21,273 nt of DNA. Source: JASFYU01 sp045046905 (GTDB lineage: Bacteria; Bacteroidota; Bacteroidia; Flavobacteriales; Flavobacteriaceae). Below the pieces are notes generated by a model. That model was given only the letters and a program-made list of their open reading frames with translations. It was not told the origin of the DNA and did not search any database. Below, one piece after another: positions 13,971-21,206 of this stretch. The position numbers were made by a program, and so were the translations under genes. Every line of letters begins with the position of its first letter. Position 1 is the first letter of the stretch. The stretch spans positions 1 to 21,273 of the forward strand of contig JASFYU010000140.1 of assembly GCA_045046905.1 (NCBI GenBank), written 5' to 3'.

Positions 13971-14094
13971 GTTCGCTACCTTTGTTTAATCCCTCATTGA
14001 GGGTTTAACCTGCCTATGCCGGCAGGCAGGTTCCTCGAGATCAAAAAATGTTTTTCAGAAGCATACCTCGTACTCTTGGGTCGAGGTCGTTGAT
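13971..14094 (+). repeat. Composite intergenic repeat, most complete copy
   Basis: The order is GTTCGCTACCTTTGTTTAAT, hairpin CCCTC-att-GAGGG (13991-14003), the linker TTTAA, hairpin CCTGCCT-N8-AGGCAGG (14009-14030), TTCCTCGAGA, an A/T-rich block, then ACCTCGTACTCTTGGGTCGA and GGTCGTTGAT. The last 64 bases match 585-648 in opposite orientation. It lies between the VOC and WYL-regulator genes. Confidence 0.8.
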
Positions 14095-14173
14095 CTAGAT
14101 TGCTTAAAATCGCACCAACTTCTGCCGAAGAGATGTATAAAAGGAAAATTACTAGGCTGTATCAAGAAATTAA

Positions 14174-14887
14174 ATGATGATGTCACAGCTACCCAGACTT
14201 ATAGCCATACTTACCTTATTAAAATCTCGTAGGGTTCTAACAGCCACAGAATTGTCTAACAAGTTCAAGGTGAGCATTCGCACCATTTACCGTGACATTC
14301 AAAAATTAATAGAATCAGGGGTTCCCGTTATCACACTTGAGGGCAGAGGCTATACTCTAATGGATGGTTATACCGTGGCTCCTGTTCAGTTTACCGAAAA
14401 ACAGGCCAATGCCCTTATTACCGCACAGCATCTGGTAAATAAGAGTAATGACTCTTCCTTTGTGGCAGATTTCGAAGAGGCACTTACGAAAGTAAAATCC
14501 GTTTTCAAGTCTTCCGTTTTGGAAAAAAGTGAATTATTGGGTAATAAAATTCATGTATTCGACACCCGTCAAAAGAGTATCTCTAGCAACGCCCTTTCAG
14601 AAATACAGCTGGCCATTACCCATTTTAGTTATATTGAAATCAACTACCGCAAGGCGAACGACCTCAATATATCATTTCGAAAAATAGAGCCTTACGCCAT
14701 TTTCTCTACAGAAAACAAATGGATTCTAATAGCATGGTGCCACCTGCGAAAAGACTATAGGGCCTTTCGAATAGACCGGATCCAACATTTTAAAATTCTA
14801 CAACAAGGCTTTGAAGATCGTAAGTTTAGTATTCAGGCTTATTTTAAGTCCTGTCCGTATGATTTTACAAACCCGAGTTCGGGCTAA
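14174..14887 (+). CDS. HTH-WYL domain transcriptional regulator (YafY type)
   Basis: This is a 237-residue DNA-binding regulator. The N-terminal winged helix-turn-helix (about 5-62) reads LPRLIAILTLLKSRRVLTAT, then ELSNKFKVSIRTIYRDIQKL and IESGVPVITLEGRGYTLMDG. The WYL domain (about 138-210) has FSYIEINYRKAN, FRKIEPYAIFSTENKWILIA and the closing YRAFRIDRIQHFKIL; WYL domains bind ligands or nucleic acid. The sequence begins Met-Met-Met-Ser, so translation could start at 14174, 14177 or 14180. Targets are unknown; the upstream VOC gene is a candidate only by proximity, since a repeat copy lies between. Confidence 0.9.
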   Translation: MMMSQLPRLIAILTLLKSRRVLTATELSNKFKVSIRTIYRDIQKLIESGVPVITLEGRGYTLMDGYTVAPVQFTEKQANALITAQHLVNKSNDSSFVADFEEALTKVKSVFKSSVLEKSELLGNKIHVFDTRQKSISSNALSEIQLAITHFSYIEINYRKANDLNISFRKIEPYAIFSTENKWILIAWCHLRKDYRAFRIDRIQHFKILQQGFEDRKFSIQAYFKSCPYDFTNPSSG

Positions 14888-14946
14888 AATCTTTGTAAGG
14901 TTTTGACATTTTTATGCAGGCGAATAGGTTATAAATAGATTACTAT

Positions 14947-15036
14947 ATGTTTGTAGGTTTGGTAAAACTGAAAACCCCGCTGCTCAATTCTAAAGTCAAT
15001 AAGATAGAGGCAATCCTGTCTGACAAAGAGGCATAA
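14947..15036 (+). pseudogene. Short coding-like frame, possible gene remnant
   Basis: There are 29 codons from an ATG to TAA, reading MFVGLVKLKTPLLNSKVN then KIEAILSDKEA. The TPLLNS...KI pattern faintly recalls the C-terminal part of NAD-dependent sugar epimerases, but the match is too short to trust. It could be a tiny gene, a remnant or chance. Confidence 0.2.
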
Positions 15037-15073
15037 AAAAGAAGAAATCGTAATCATTTTGACGCAGTCTTAA

Positions 15074-15149
15074 TCCCGGTAGTTATCGAGACGAAAGAGG
15101 TACGAAGCCCTTAATAAATGATTAAACTCACTTCATGGCTATCGCCCCG
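15074..15149 (-). repeat. Intergenic repeat segment (second ATGGCTATCGCCCCG copy)
   Basis: It runs from the CCCGGTAGTTATCGAGACGA box to GATTAAACTCACTTCATGGC and TATCGCCCCG, in the same order and spacing class as 6368-6470. The final 30 bases differ from 6431-6460 at only a few positions. Confidence 0.6.
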
Positions 15150-15300
15150 AAATTAAATTACTATCTTCAGGCGCCTTAATTCTGTAACCCTTTTTGATGA
15201 CATCTAGTGCTCTCTTATTTTTGGACAGATACTAGATTTACATTTTAAATGAAGCGGACCTAGGTGCTTTGAAAATAATAACACATACAAATAAAACAAG

Positions 15301-16323
15301 ATGAAATTTAAGCAGATTATCACAATAAGCTTTTGTTATGCTTTTATGGGAACGGCCGTGGCCCAGGAATTGAATACTTTGGCTCAGGAATTTTTAAATA
15401 CATTATCTCCTGAATTGCAGGCAAAAACCATCTACACCCTGAATGATAAGGAACGTTTTAATTTCAACTATGTACCTATGGATAGAAAAGGTACAACCTT
15501 CCATGATTTTAATGAACAGCAAAAGGAAGCGGCCATAACACTTCTAAAAGCTTCAATCAGCAAAGAGGGCTATCGAAAAACCCAAGAAATTATAGCCTTG
15601 GAAAAAGTATTATTCGCCATTGATGATAGCACCACTACCATGTCTACCGGTTTCCCAAGACGAGATCCACTGAATTACCATTTTTTGATTTTCGGAGAAC
15701 CTGATACAGGTGATTTCTGGGGATGGCGGTTTGAAGGGCATCATCTTTCTCTAAACTTCGTGGCCAAAAAAGGTAAGATTATAGCTTCAACCCCTTCTTT
15801 TATGGGATCTAACCCCGCAATAGTACCTTCTGGGAAACATAAAGGAAAAGAAGTGTTAAAAGAAGAGAAGAATTTAGGGTATGCACTGGTAAAATCACTT
15901 TCTAAAAAGCAGTTGGCCGTGGCAAGGTTTTCAGATACGGCACCAAAGGAAATTTTCACGAGCAACCAACACCGTTTTTCAGAGGTAGATCATAAGGGTA
16001 TATCCTATACGGCTTTAAGAAAAAAACAACAAAAAATACTCCTAAGGTTATTGAACGTATATCTAGATAATTACGAATCTGAATTTTCAGAAACATTACA
16101 TTCAAAAATAGAAAAAGCAGGCATAGAAAATCTATCTTTTGCATGGGCCGGCAGTCTACATATTGGAAAAGGACACTACTATAATATTCAAGGCCCCACC
16201 ATATTAATCGAGTATGACAATACGCAAACCAACGCCAATCATGTGCATACCGCTGTTCGCGATCTCACCAACGACTTTGCTGAAGACCTACTAAGAGAAC
16301 ACTATAAAAAGCATCATAACTAA
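15301..16323 (+). CDS. Secreted DUF3500 family protein
   Basis: This 340-residue protein has a signal peptide (cleavage probably after AVA, residue 21) and otherwise consists of the DUF3500 domain. Recognisable blocks are FNFNYVPMDRKG (53-64), YHFLIFGEPDTGDFWGWRFE followed by GHHLSLNF (126-153), TPSFMGSNPA (164-173), and FAWAGSLHIGKGHYYNIQGP, then TILIEYDNTQTNANHVHTAV and RDLTNDFAEDLL near the C-terminus. Conserved His147/His148 and His314/His316 could form a metal site, which is my inference. The reaction is not established for the family. It is monocistronic as far as can be seen. A periplasmic or surface location follows from the leader. Confidence 0.87.
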   Translation: MKFKQIITISFCYAFMGTAVAQELNTLAQEFLNTLSPELQAKTIYTLNDKERFNFNYVPMDRKGTTFHDFNEQQKEAAITLLKASISKEGYRKTQEIIALEKVLFAIDDSTTTMSTGFPRRDPLNYHFLIFGEPDTGDFWGWRFEGHHLSLNFVAKKGKIIASTPSFMGSNPAIVPSGKHKGKEVLKEEKNLGYALVKSLSKKQLAVARFSDTAPKEIFTSNQHRFSEVDHKGISYTALRKKQQKILLRLLNVYLDNYESEFSETLHSKIEKAGIENLSFAWAGSLHIGKGHYYNIQGPTILIEYDNTQTNANHVHTAVRDLTNDFAEDLLREHYKKHHN

Positions 16324-16671
16324 GAGAGAATACCCGTATTTTATGAAACCTTATACTCAGAAAAGCTGTATATTTATTAAACTCGTTTAAAATTTTCATG
16401 CTTGTCATAAAATTTCTGATTAGACATTCTATTGGGTAGGTCTTTTTTATTTTTTTCTACATGAATACGTAGAGATATATAACAAATGTATTGCCTCGAC
16501 ACAAAGCGCATGAGGTATATTATTAGAAATTAGCTTTTTATTTCGACCTGACCCAGAGTACTCTGGAGAGAATTTAGCTTTGCCGGCAGGCAGCTTAAAC
16601 ACTTTTGGGCTATAGCCCCACCCTTAAAAACAACAAATAAGTTCATTCACTATAATTAACCGACTATCAAA
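16324..16671. other. 348-base intergenic region with repeat copy
   Basis: Apart from the repeat segment at 16541-16620 it is A/T-rich. No gene and no clear TAnnTTTG promoter for the peptidase gene were found. Confidence 0.55.
16541..16620 (-). repeat. Intergenic repeat copy with two perfect palindromes
   Basis: It contains the 14-base palindrome CCAGAGTACTCTGG (16553-16566), GCCGGCAGGCAGCTTAAACA (16582-16601) and the 12-base palindrome GGGCTATAGCCC (16607-16618). The TTAAAC linker and GGCTAT.GCCCC block tie it to the 6431 and 15120 copies. The AGAGTAC stretch corresponds to CAAGAGTACGAGG in copies 1 and 13971. Confidence 0.6.
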
Positions 16672-18861
16672 ATGAAAAATATCTTTGTGCTTTTATTTTT
16701 GTTTACCCTTTGTGTAATCGATGCTCAGGAAGCTATCACAGGATTCACTTCGGAAAATGCAAAAAAACAACTGGACCTGGAAAAGGCCTTTGAAACCAAA
16801 CTCTCTACAACAAATTTAGATCAATGGATGCAGCTCATGTCGGCTGAACCGCATTGGGTAGGTACTAAATACGGCAAAAAGAATGCCAAATGGATCCAGA
16901 AGCAATTCAAATCATGGGGCTATGATACCAAAATCGAGACCTATTATATATTGTTTCCGTACCCAAAGATGCGTTTATTAGAACTCACAGGCCCAAGCCA
17001 TTACAAGGCCAAACTGACTGCCGTAGCGGTCGATGGCGATGAATTTACTGCTCAGGGCGAAGCTTTATTACCGAGCTACAATGCCTTCTCTGCCGATGGG
17101 GATGTAACAGCAGAATTGGTTTTTGTGAATTATGGCATTCCCAAGGACTATGAGGAATTAAAAAAATTGGGTATCGATGTCAAGGGAAAAATTGTTCTCG
17201 CCAAATATCAGGGCTCATGGCGCGGAATCAAACCCAAATTAGCAGCAGAAAATGGCGCAATAGGCTGCATTATTTATTCCGACCCTCAAGATGATGGCTA
17301 TGGTCGGGGCGATGTATACCCCAAGGGAGCGTTCAAAAATAAAACAGGCGTTCAAAGAGGCTCGGTGATGGATATGCCTACCTATCCAGGAGATGTTCTC
17401 ACCCCAGGATATGCCGCCACTAAAGACGCAAAACGTCTAGATCGAAAAGACGCCCCTACGATTACGAAGATTCCTGTTTTACCCATTTCATATGAAGATG
17501 CACAGCCCTTATTAGAAGCATTAAATGGCCCCGTTGCTCCGCAATCATGGCAGGGTGGGCTGCCCATCACGTATCATATAGGCCCAGGGCCTGCCAAAGT
17601 ACATCTGAAACTCGAATTTGATTGGCAGTTAAAACCTGCCTATAATGTTATCGCTACCCTGAAGGGAAGCGATTTTCCTGACCAATGGGTCATGCGCGGC
17701 AACCATCACGATGCTTGGGTACATGGCGCAAACGATCCCCTGAGCGGTTTGGTTGTTCTGCTCGAAGAAGCTCGTGTCATTGGCGAACTGGCAAAAAAAG
17801 GCCACAGACCAAAACGCACTTTGGTCTACTGTGCCTGGGATGCCGAAGAACCTGGTCTCATAGGCTCTACTGAATGGGTAGAAGATCATAAAAAAGAAAT
17901 ACAGCAGAAAGTAGTCGCCTACATCAATACCGATGGCAACGGCAGAGGTTTTTTAAGTGCCGGGGGCTCTCACTCGCTGCAAGTTATGGTCAGTGAAGTA
18001 GCTGCAGCGGTTACCGACCCCCAACGAGGCGTTTCGATTAAGGAACGAAAAATCGCCCACAACCTTGTATCAGGCGGCGATGAAGATTTTAAGCTATATG
18101 CACTAGGCTCTGGTTCTGATTACACACCTTTTATACAACATGCCGGTATCGCTTCTTTGAACCTAAGCTTCGGAGGCGAGAGTTCAGGTGGAGAATACCA
18201 TACCATTTACGACACCTATCCGCATTATAAACGTTTTAAAGACCCAGGGTTTGCTTACGGAATAGCGCTTGCCAATACCGCAGGTCGCATCACTTTACGC
18301 TTGGCCAATGCAGATGTACTGCCTTTCGAATTTCAACAATGGCACAAAACGGTATCAGGCTATTTAGGTGAGGTTATTGATTTGTGTAGCTCAATGCGAG
18401 AAGCAGTAGAAAAACACAACCTAATGGTAGATAAAAATGCCTTCGAACTGGCCGCCGATCCTAAAAACCCATTTGTAAAACCTACGAAAAAAGAGGCTAT
18501 CCCGTATTTAGATTTTACGCCTTTACTAAATGAAATGGTTGCCTTGAAAAGGAGTATCAATCAATACTCCACTATCGACATTTCAATATTGTCTGTAGAA
18601 AAAAGAAGTCTACTCAACCAAAAACTACTATTGGCCGAACAAGCCTTGACCTATGAAAACGGATTGCCTCGACGTTCTTGGTATAAACATCAGATCTATG
18701 CTCCCGGTTTTTATACAGGATATGGCGTAAAAACCTTACCCTCAGTTCGTGAGGCCATAGAACAGAAAGACTGGAAAGAAGCCCAAGAGCAAATTGAAAT
18801 ATTGGCAGGAACGTTGAAAAATTTCAATGCGCATATTCTCAAAATGACAAAAACGCCATAA
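16672..18861 (+). CDS. Secreted M28 family peptidase (glutamate carboxypeptidase II-like)
   Basis: This is a 729-residue zinc aminopeptidase or carboxypeptidase of the transferrin-receptor/PSMA branch. It has a signal peptide (cleavage near DAQ, residues 17-19). A PA-type apical domain (about 110-310) includes AELVFVNYGIPKDYEELKKL and GKIVLAKYQGSWRGIKPKLA. The M28 catalytic domain (about 320-540) carries all expected residues: His345 and Asp355 (NHHDAWVHGAND), catalytic Glu392 and ligand Glu393 (WDAEEPGLIGSTEW), Asp421 (INTDGNG) and His510 (GGEYHTIYDTY). A C-terminal dimerisation-like domain (about 560-725) follows. It probably trims extracellular peptides in the periplasm. Twelve bases after its stop starts a DUF2007 gene, likely in the same operon. 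Confidence 0.95.
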   Translation: MKNIFVLLFLFTLCVIDAQEAITGFTSENAKKQLDLEKAFETKLSTTNLDQWMQLMSAEPHWVGTKYGKKNAKWIQKQFKSWGYDTKIETYYILFPYPKMRLLELTGPSHYKAKLTAVAVDGDEFTAQGEALLPSYNAFSADGDVTAELVFVNYGIPKDYEELKKLGIDVKGKIVLAKYQGSWRGIKPKLAAENGAIGCIIYSDPQDDGYGRGDVYPKGAFKNKTGVQRGSVMDMPTYPGDVLTPGYAATKDAKRLDRKDAPTITKIPVLPISYEDAQPLLEALNGPVAPQSWQGGLPITYHIGPGPAKVHLKLEFDWQLKPAYNVIATLKGSDFPDQWVMRGNHHDAWVHGANDPLSGLVVLLEEARVIGELAKKGHRPKRTLVYCAWDAEEPGLIGSTEWVEDHKKEIQQKVVAYINTDGNGRGFLSAGGSHSLQVMVSEVAAAVTDPQRGVSIKERKIAHNLVSGGDEDFKLYALGSGSDYTPFIQHAGIASLNLSFGGESSGGEYHTIYDTYPHYKRFKDPGFAYGIALANTAGRITLRLANADVLPFEFQQWHKTVSGYLGEVIDLCSSMREAVEKHNLMVDKNAFELAADPKNPFVKPTKKEAIPYLDFTPLLNEMVALKRSINQYSTIDISILSVEKRSLLNQKLLLAEQALTYENGLPRRSWYKHQIYAPGFYTGYGVKTLPSVREAIEQKDWKEAQEQIEILAGTLKNFNAHILKMTKTP

Positions 18862-18873
18862 AATAAAGAAATT

Positions 18874-19092
18874 ATGAAATCAAACTTTATAAAAATATTT
18901 AGCGGAAATGCCCTGATAGGAAAACGCATTGTAGAAGGGCTTCATAAAATTGGAATCGAAGCCATAGTGAAAGATGAATCAGAATCGGCAAGATTAGGAG
19001 GGTTCTCCTCTTCAATGCTGGGCGCTATTGATCTTTTTGTTCATAAAGATGAAGTTGACAAGGCCGAAATAGTGGTCAAGGAACTTTCTTAA
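18874..19092 (+). CDS. DUF2007 domain small protein
   Basis: This 72-residue protein has the DUF2007 beta-alpha-beta pattern: FIKIFSGNALIGKRIVEGLH, then IGIEAIVKDES and a C-terminal IDLFVHKDEVDKAEIVVKEL. The family is called putative signal-transducing from its ferredoxin-like fold; the actual role is unknown. It has no signal peptide, so it is cytoplasmic even though its operon partner is exported. It is separated from the peptidase gene by 12 bases. Confidence 0.85.
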   Translation: MKSNFIKIFSGNALIGKRIVEGLHKIGIEAIVKDESESARLGGFSSSMLGAIDLFVHKDEVDKAEIVVKELS

Positions 19093-19268
19093 GTTGAGTT
19101 TCACCCAAGGTTTAATCTCTCATTATGGGGTTTAATCTGCCTACCGCAGGCAGGCAGGTTCCCCGATACCCGCCCACCTATAAAGGGCCTTGCCTTGTTT
19201 TGATAGCTATCAGAATAAAAATATTTTTTCGCAAGCATACCTCCTACCATTGAGTTAGGCTTGTTGAT
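19092..19268 (+). repeat. Composite intergenic repeat copy with insertion
   Basis: The order is AGTTGAGTTTCACCCAAGG, TTTAATC, an imperfect second hairpin (CTCTCATTATGGGG), the TTTAA linker, CTGCCT-accgc-AGGCAG (19137-19153) and an extra CAGG unit. About 65 bases absent from the 13971 copy follow, including the perfect palindrome TGATAGCTATCA (19201-19212). Last comes GCAAGCATACCTCCTACC, matching the far end of the 13971 copy. It begins right at the stop codon of the DUF2007 gene. Confidence 0.7.
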
Positions 19269-19449
19269 TATACAGAATATAAAAAAAAGGTTAAAGTAGT
19301 GTGCTTTAATTTCCGATTATGTTTTACTACCAAAATCTTTCAAAATTTAGTATTTTTAGTCTGTGAGCACTTATTTGTCTCTATACTTCCCCCAGCGTAC
19401 TTCTAATTCTGCTATTGATTAGTCGTATAACCAAACAGACCTATAACTT
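19269..19449. other. Spacer upstream of the TPR gene
   Basis: With the repeat at 19092-19268 this makes a 357-base gene-free stretch. The remainder is A/T-rich. I see a TATTTTTA sequence near 19347 that resembles a -7 box, but it is 100 bases from the gene and has no -33 partner. Nothing else is recognisable. Confidence 0.45.
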
Positions 19450-21180
19450 ATGAAATCTAAATTCGGCATTGCAGTATTGGCCCTGATTCTAATGGCTATT
19501 GTCCATTTTATAAACAGTGAGCCGCTCGTACAACAACCAGACCCTTACCAAAAGGCATCGATGAATTTCATCAAGTGTACTACGGCCAAATTCTTATTAA
19601 AAGACGTAGATACAACCCGTCAAATTTCACCACTTTTCGAAAATTTGGGAACTCTTGAATTTAGAATTAGTACGGAGGAGGAAATGGCCCAGAAATTTTT
19701 CAATCAAGGTATAAAACTGTCCTATGCCTTTAATCATGCCGAGGGGCATCGATCCTTTATGGAGGCCTCACGACTGGATTCCAATTCTGCCATGACGTAT
19801 TGGGGTCAAGCCTTTGCCCTCGGCCCCAACATCAATGACCCCTTGCCCGATGAGGAACGAAAAAATAAGATCAATACCGCAATAGCCAAAGCCAAAAGAT
19901 TGGCCTCAAAGGCAACGGCAAAAGAACAGGCGTTAATAAAAGCTTTAGCTGCTAGATATAGTAAAAACCTAACAGAAGATGTGGCGGCCCTTAATATGGC
20001 CTATATGTCAGCTATGGCTGAAGTAGTACAAAAGTTTCCCGAAGATGCCAATATTCAGATTTTATATGCTGCTGCAGTTATGAATACTGTGCCTTGGAAT
20101 TATTGGGATAAGGAAGGTAAGCCGTCTCCGAATATCAAGGAAGCGAAGGCGGCGCTTGAGAAAGCAATACAAATGGAGCCAGAAAACCCAGGCGGACATC
20201 ATTATTATATTCATATGGTAGAACTACCCTATCCTGATCTTGGGGTTGCCAGTGCCGACAAACTTGCTTCATTAATGCCCGGAGCCGGCCATATTGTTCA
20301 TATGCCTTCTCATATCTATATTCGTGTAGGGCGTTATCTCGATGCTGTTAAGGTAAATCAGGCCGCTATACTGGCCGATGAAGATTATATTTCACAATGC
20401 TTTGCCCAAGGCTTGTATCCTTTGGCGTACTACCCTCACAACATTCATTTTTTATGGTCGTCGGCTAGTTTATTGGGCGATAGCCAAATCGCTATCGATG
20501 CTGCCAAGAAAACAGCTGAAAAAGTACCCTTGGGAGAATTGGTTACCTTCACTTTCTTACAGGATTTTGCGGCCACGCCTTTATTAGCCTATACGCGTTT
20601 TGGAAAATGGAACGAGATATTGACCATTCCTGCACCAAGTGCTAACATAAAACATCTCAATCTTATTCGCCACTATGCCAGAGGTATCGCTTTTATAAGA
20701 AAAGGAAATGCCAAAGAGGCCCAAGAGGAATTAGACGCCCTTGCCGCTCTTAAAAACGACCCCGAATTAGAAACGCTGATGGCCGTACCCGGCAACCCAT
20801 CAATTCATCTCGCGAATATTGCCTTTGAAGTCGTGGCTGGAGAATTGGCAGCACTTAGGGGAAACCTTTCAAAAGCAATAGATCACCTTGAAAATGCTGT
20901 AGTTTTTGAAGATGCCTTGGCCTATACAGAACCGGCTGGATGGCATATACCCACACGGCAGAACTTGGGAGCCCTACTTTTAAAGGCCGAAAATTTTAAA
21001 CAGGCCGAAAAGATATACAGAGAAGATTTATCAATCTTAAGACAAAATGGTTGGTCTTTGACTGGTTTATATCAAAGCCTTAAGGCACAAGGCAAGTTAA
21101 ATGAAGCCAAGACTATACAGCAAGAATTCAATACAGCTTGGGAACATGCTGATATTGTCATAAGCGGGTCAATTTTATAA
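19450..21180 (+). CDS. Exported TPR protein with conserved histidine motifs
   Basis: This 576-residue protein has an N-terminal hydrophobic leader (7-22). The body is helical tetratricopeptide repeats, clearest at 74-125 (AQKFFNQGIKLSYAFNHAEG then HRSFMEASRLD), 227-260, 400-430, 455-490 and 505-556. Histidines cluster at motif-like sites unusual for plain TPRs: His96/His100 (NHAEGH), His250/251/255 (GGHHYYIHMVE), His281/284/288 (GHIVHMPSHIYIRVGRY), His330/333 (YYPHNIHFLWSS) and His499 (EPAGWHIPTRQNLGALL). I recognise this pattern from a widespread family annotated only as TPR or hypothetical. The clustered histidines suggest a metal site on a TPR scaffold, which is inference. There are no partner genes in the window. 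Its Cys43 is not in a lipobox, so it is probably periplasmic rather than lipid-anchored. Confidence 0.85.
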   Translation: MKSKFGIAVLALILMAIVHFINSEPLVQQPDPYQKASMNFIKCTTAKFLLKDVDTTRQISPLFENLGTLEFRISTEEEMAQKFFNQGIKLSYAFNHAEGHRSFMEASRLDSNSAMTYWGQAFALGPNINDPLPDEERKNKINTAIAKAKRLASKATAKEQALIKALAARYSKNLTEDVAALNMAYMSAMAEVVQKFPEDANIQILYAAAVMNTVPWNYWDKEGKPSPNIKEAKAALEKAIQMEPENPGGHHYYIHMVELPYPDLGVASADKLASLMPGAGHIVHMPSHIYIRVGRYLDAVKVNQAAILADEDYISQCFAQGLYPLAYYPHNIHFLWSSASLLGDSQIAIDAAKKTAEKVPLGELVTFTFLQDFAATPLLAYTRFGKWNEILTIPAPSANIKHLNLIRHYARGIAFIRKGNAKEAQEELDALAALKNDPELETLMAVPGNPSIHLANIAFEVVAGELAALRGNLSKAIDHLENAVVFEDALAYTEPAGWHIPTRQNLGALLLKAENFKQAEKIYREDLSILRQNGWSLTGLYQSLKAQGKLNEAKTIQQEFNTAWEHADIVISGSIL

Positions 21181-21181
21181 C

Positions 21182-21206
21182 CTGAGTTCGACCTAAGATT
21201 TAATCT
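21182..21206 (+). repeat. Partial intergenic repeat after the TPR gene
   Basis: CTGAGTTCGACCTAAG followed by ATTTAATCTAC matches the outer end of the repeat (5079-5096 reversed; 19094-19117). The rest of the copy is missing: the sequence runs on into unrelated A-rich DNA at the window end. Confidence 0.55.

Larger units (their letters stand above)
14888..15300. other. 413-base intergenic region with repeat and possible remnant
   Basis: It contains a 29-codon frame (14947-15036) that may be a gene remnant, a repeat segment (15074-15149) and a weak promoter-like TTG-N15-TACATTTT (15221-15246) ahead of the DUF3500 gene. No full gene is seen. Confidence 0.5.

Noticed and set aside
13977..13984. 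TACCTTTG box as a promoter for the WYL regulator
   Set aside because: It lies within the repeat (aligned with GACCTAAG in other copies), is about 190 bases from the gene and has no -33 partner.
585..14094. Repeats as a CRISPR array
   Set aside because: Copies are kilobases apart, in both orientations and imperfect; there are no regular spacers or cas genes.
17629..17889. Frames inside the M28 peptidase gene on both strands
   Set aside because: Shadows of a full-length coding sequence whose catalytic residues are all in the main frame.
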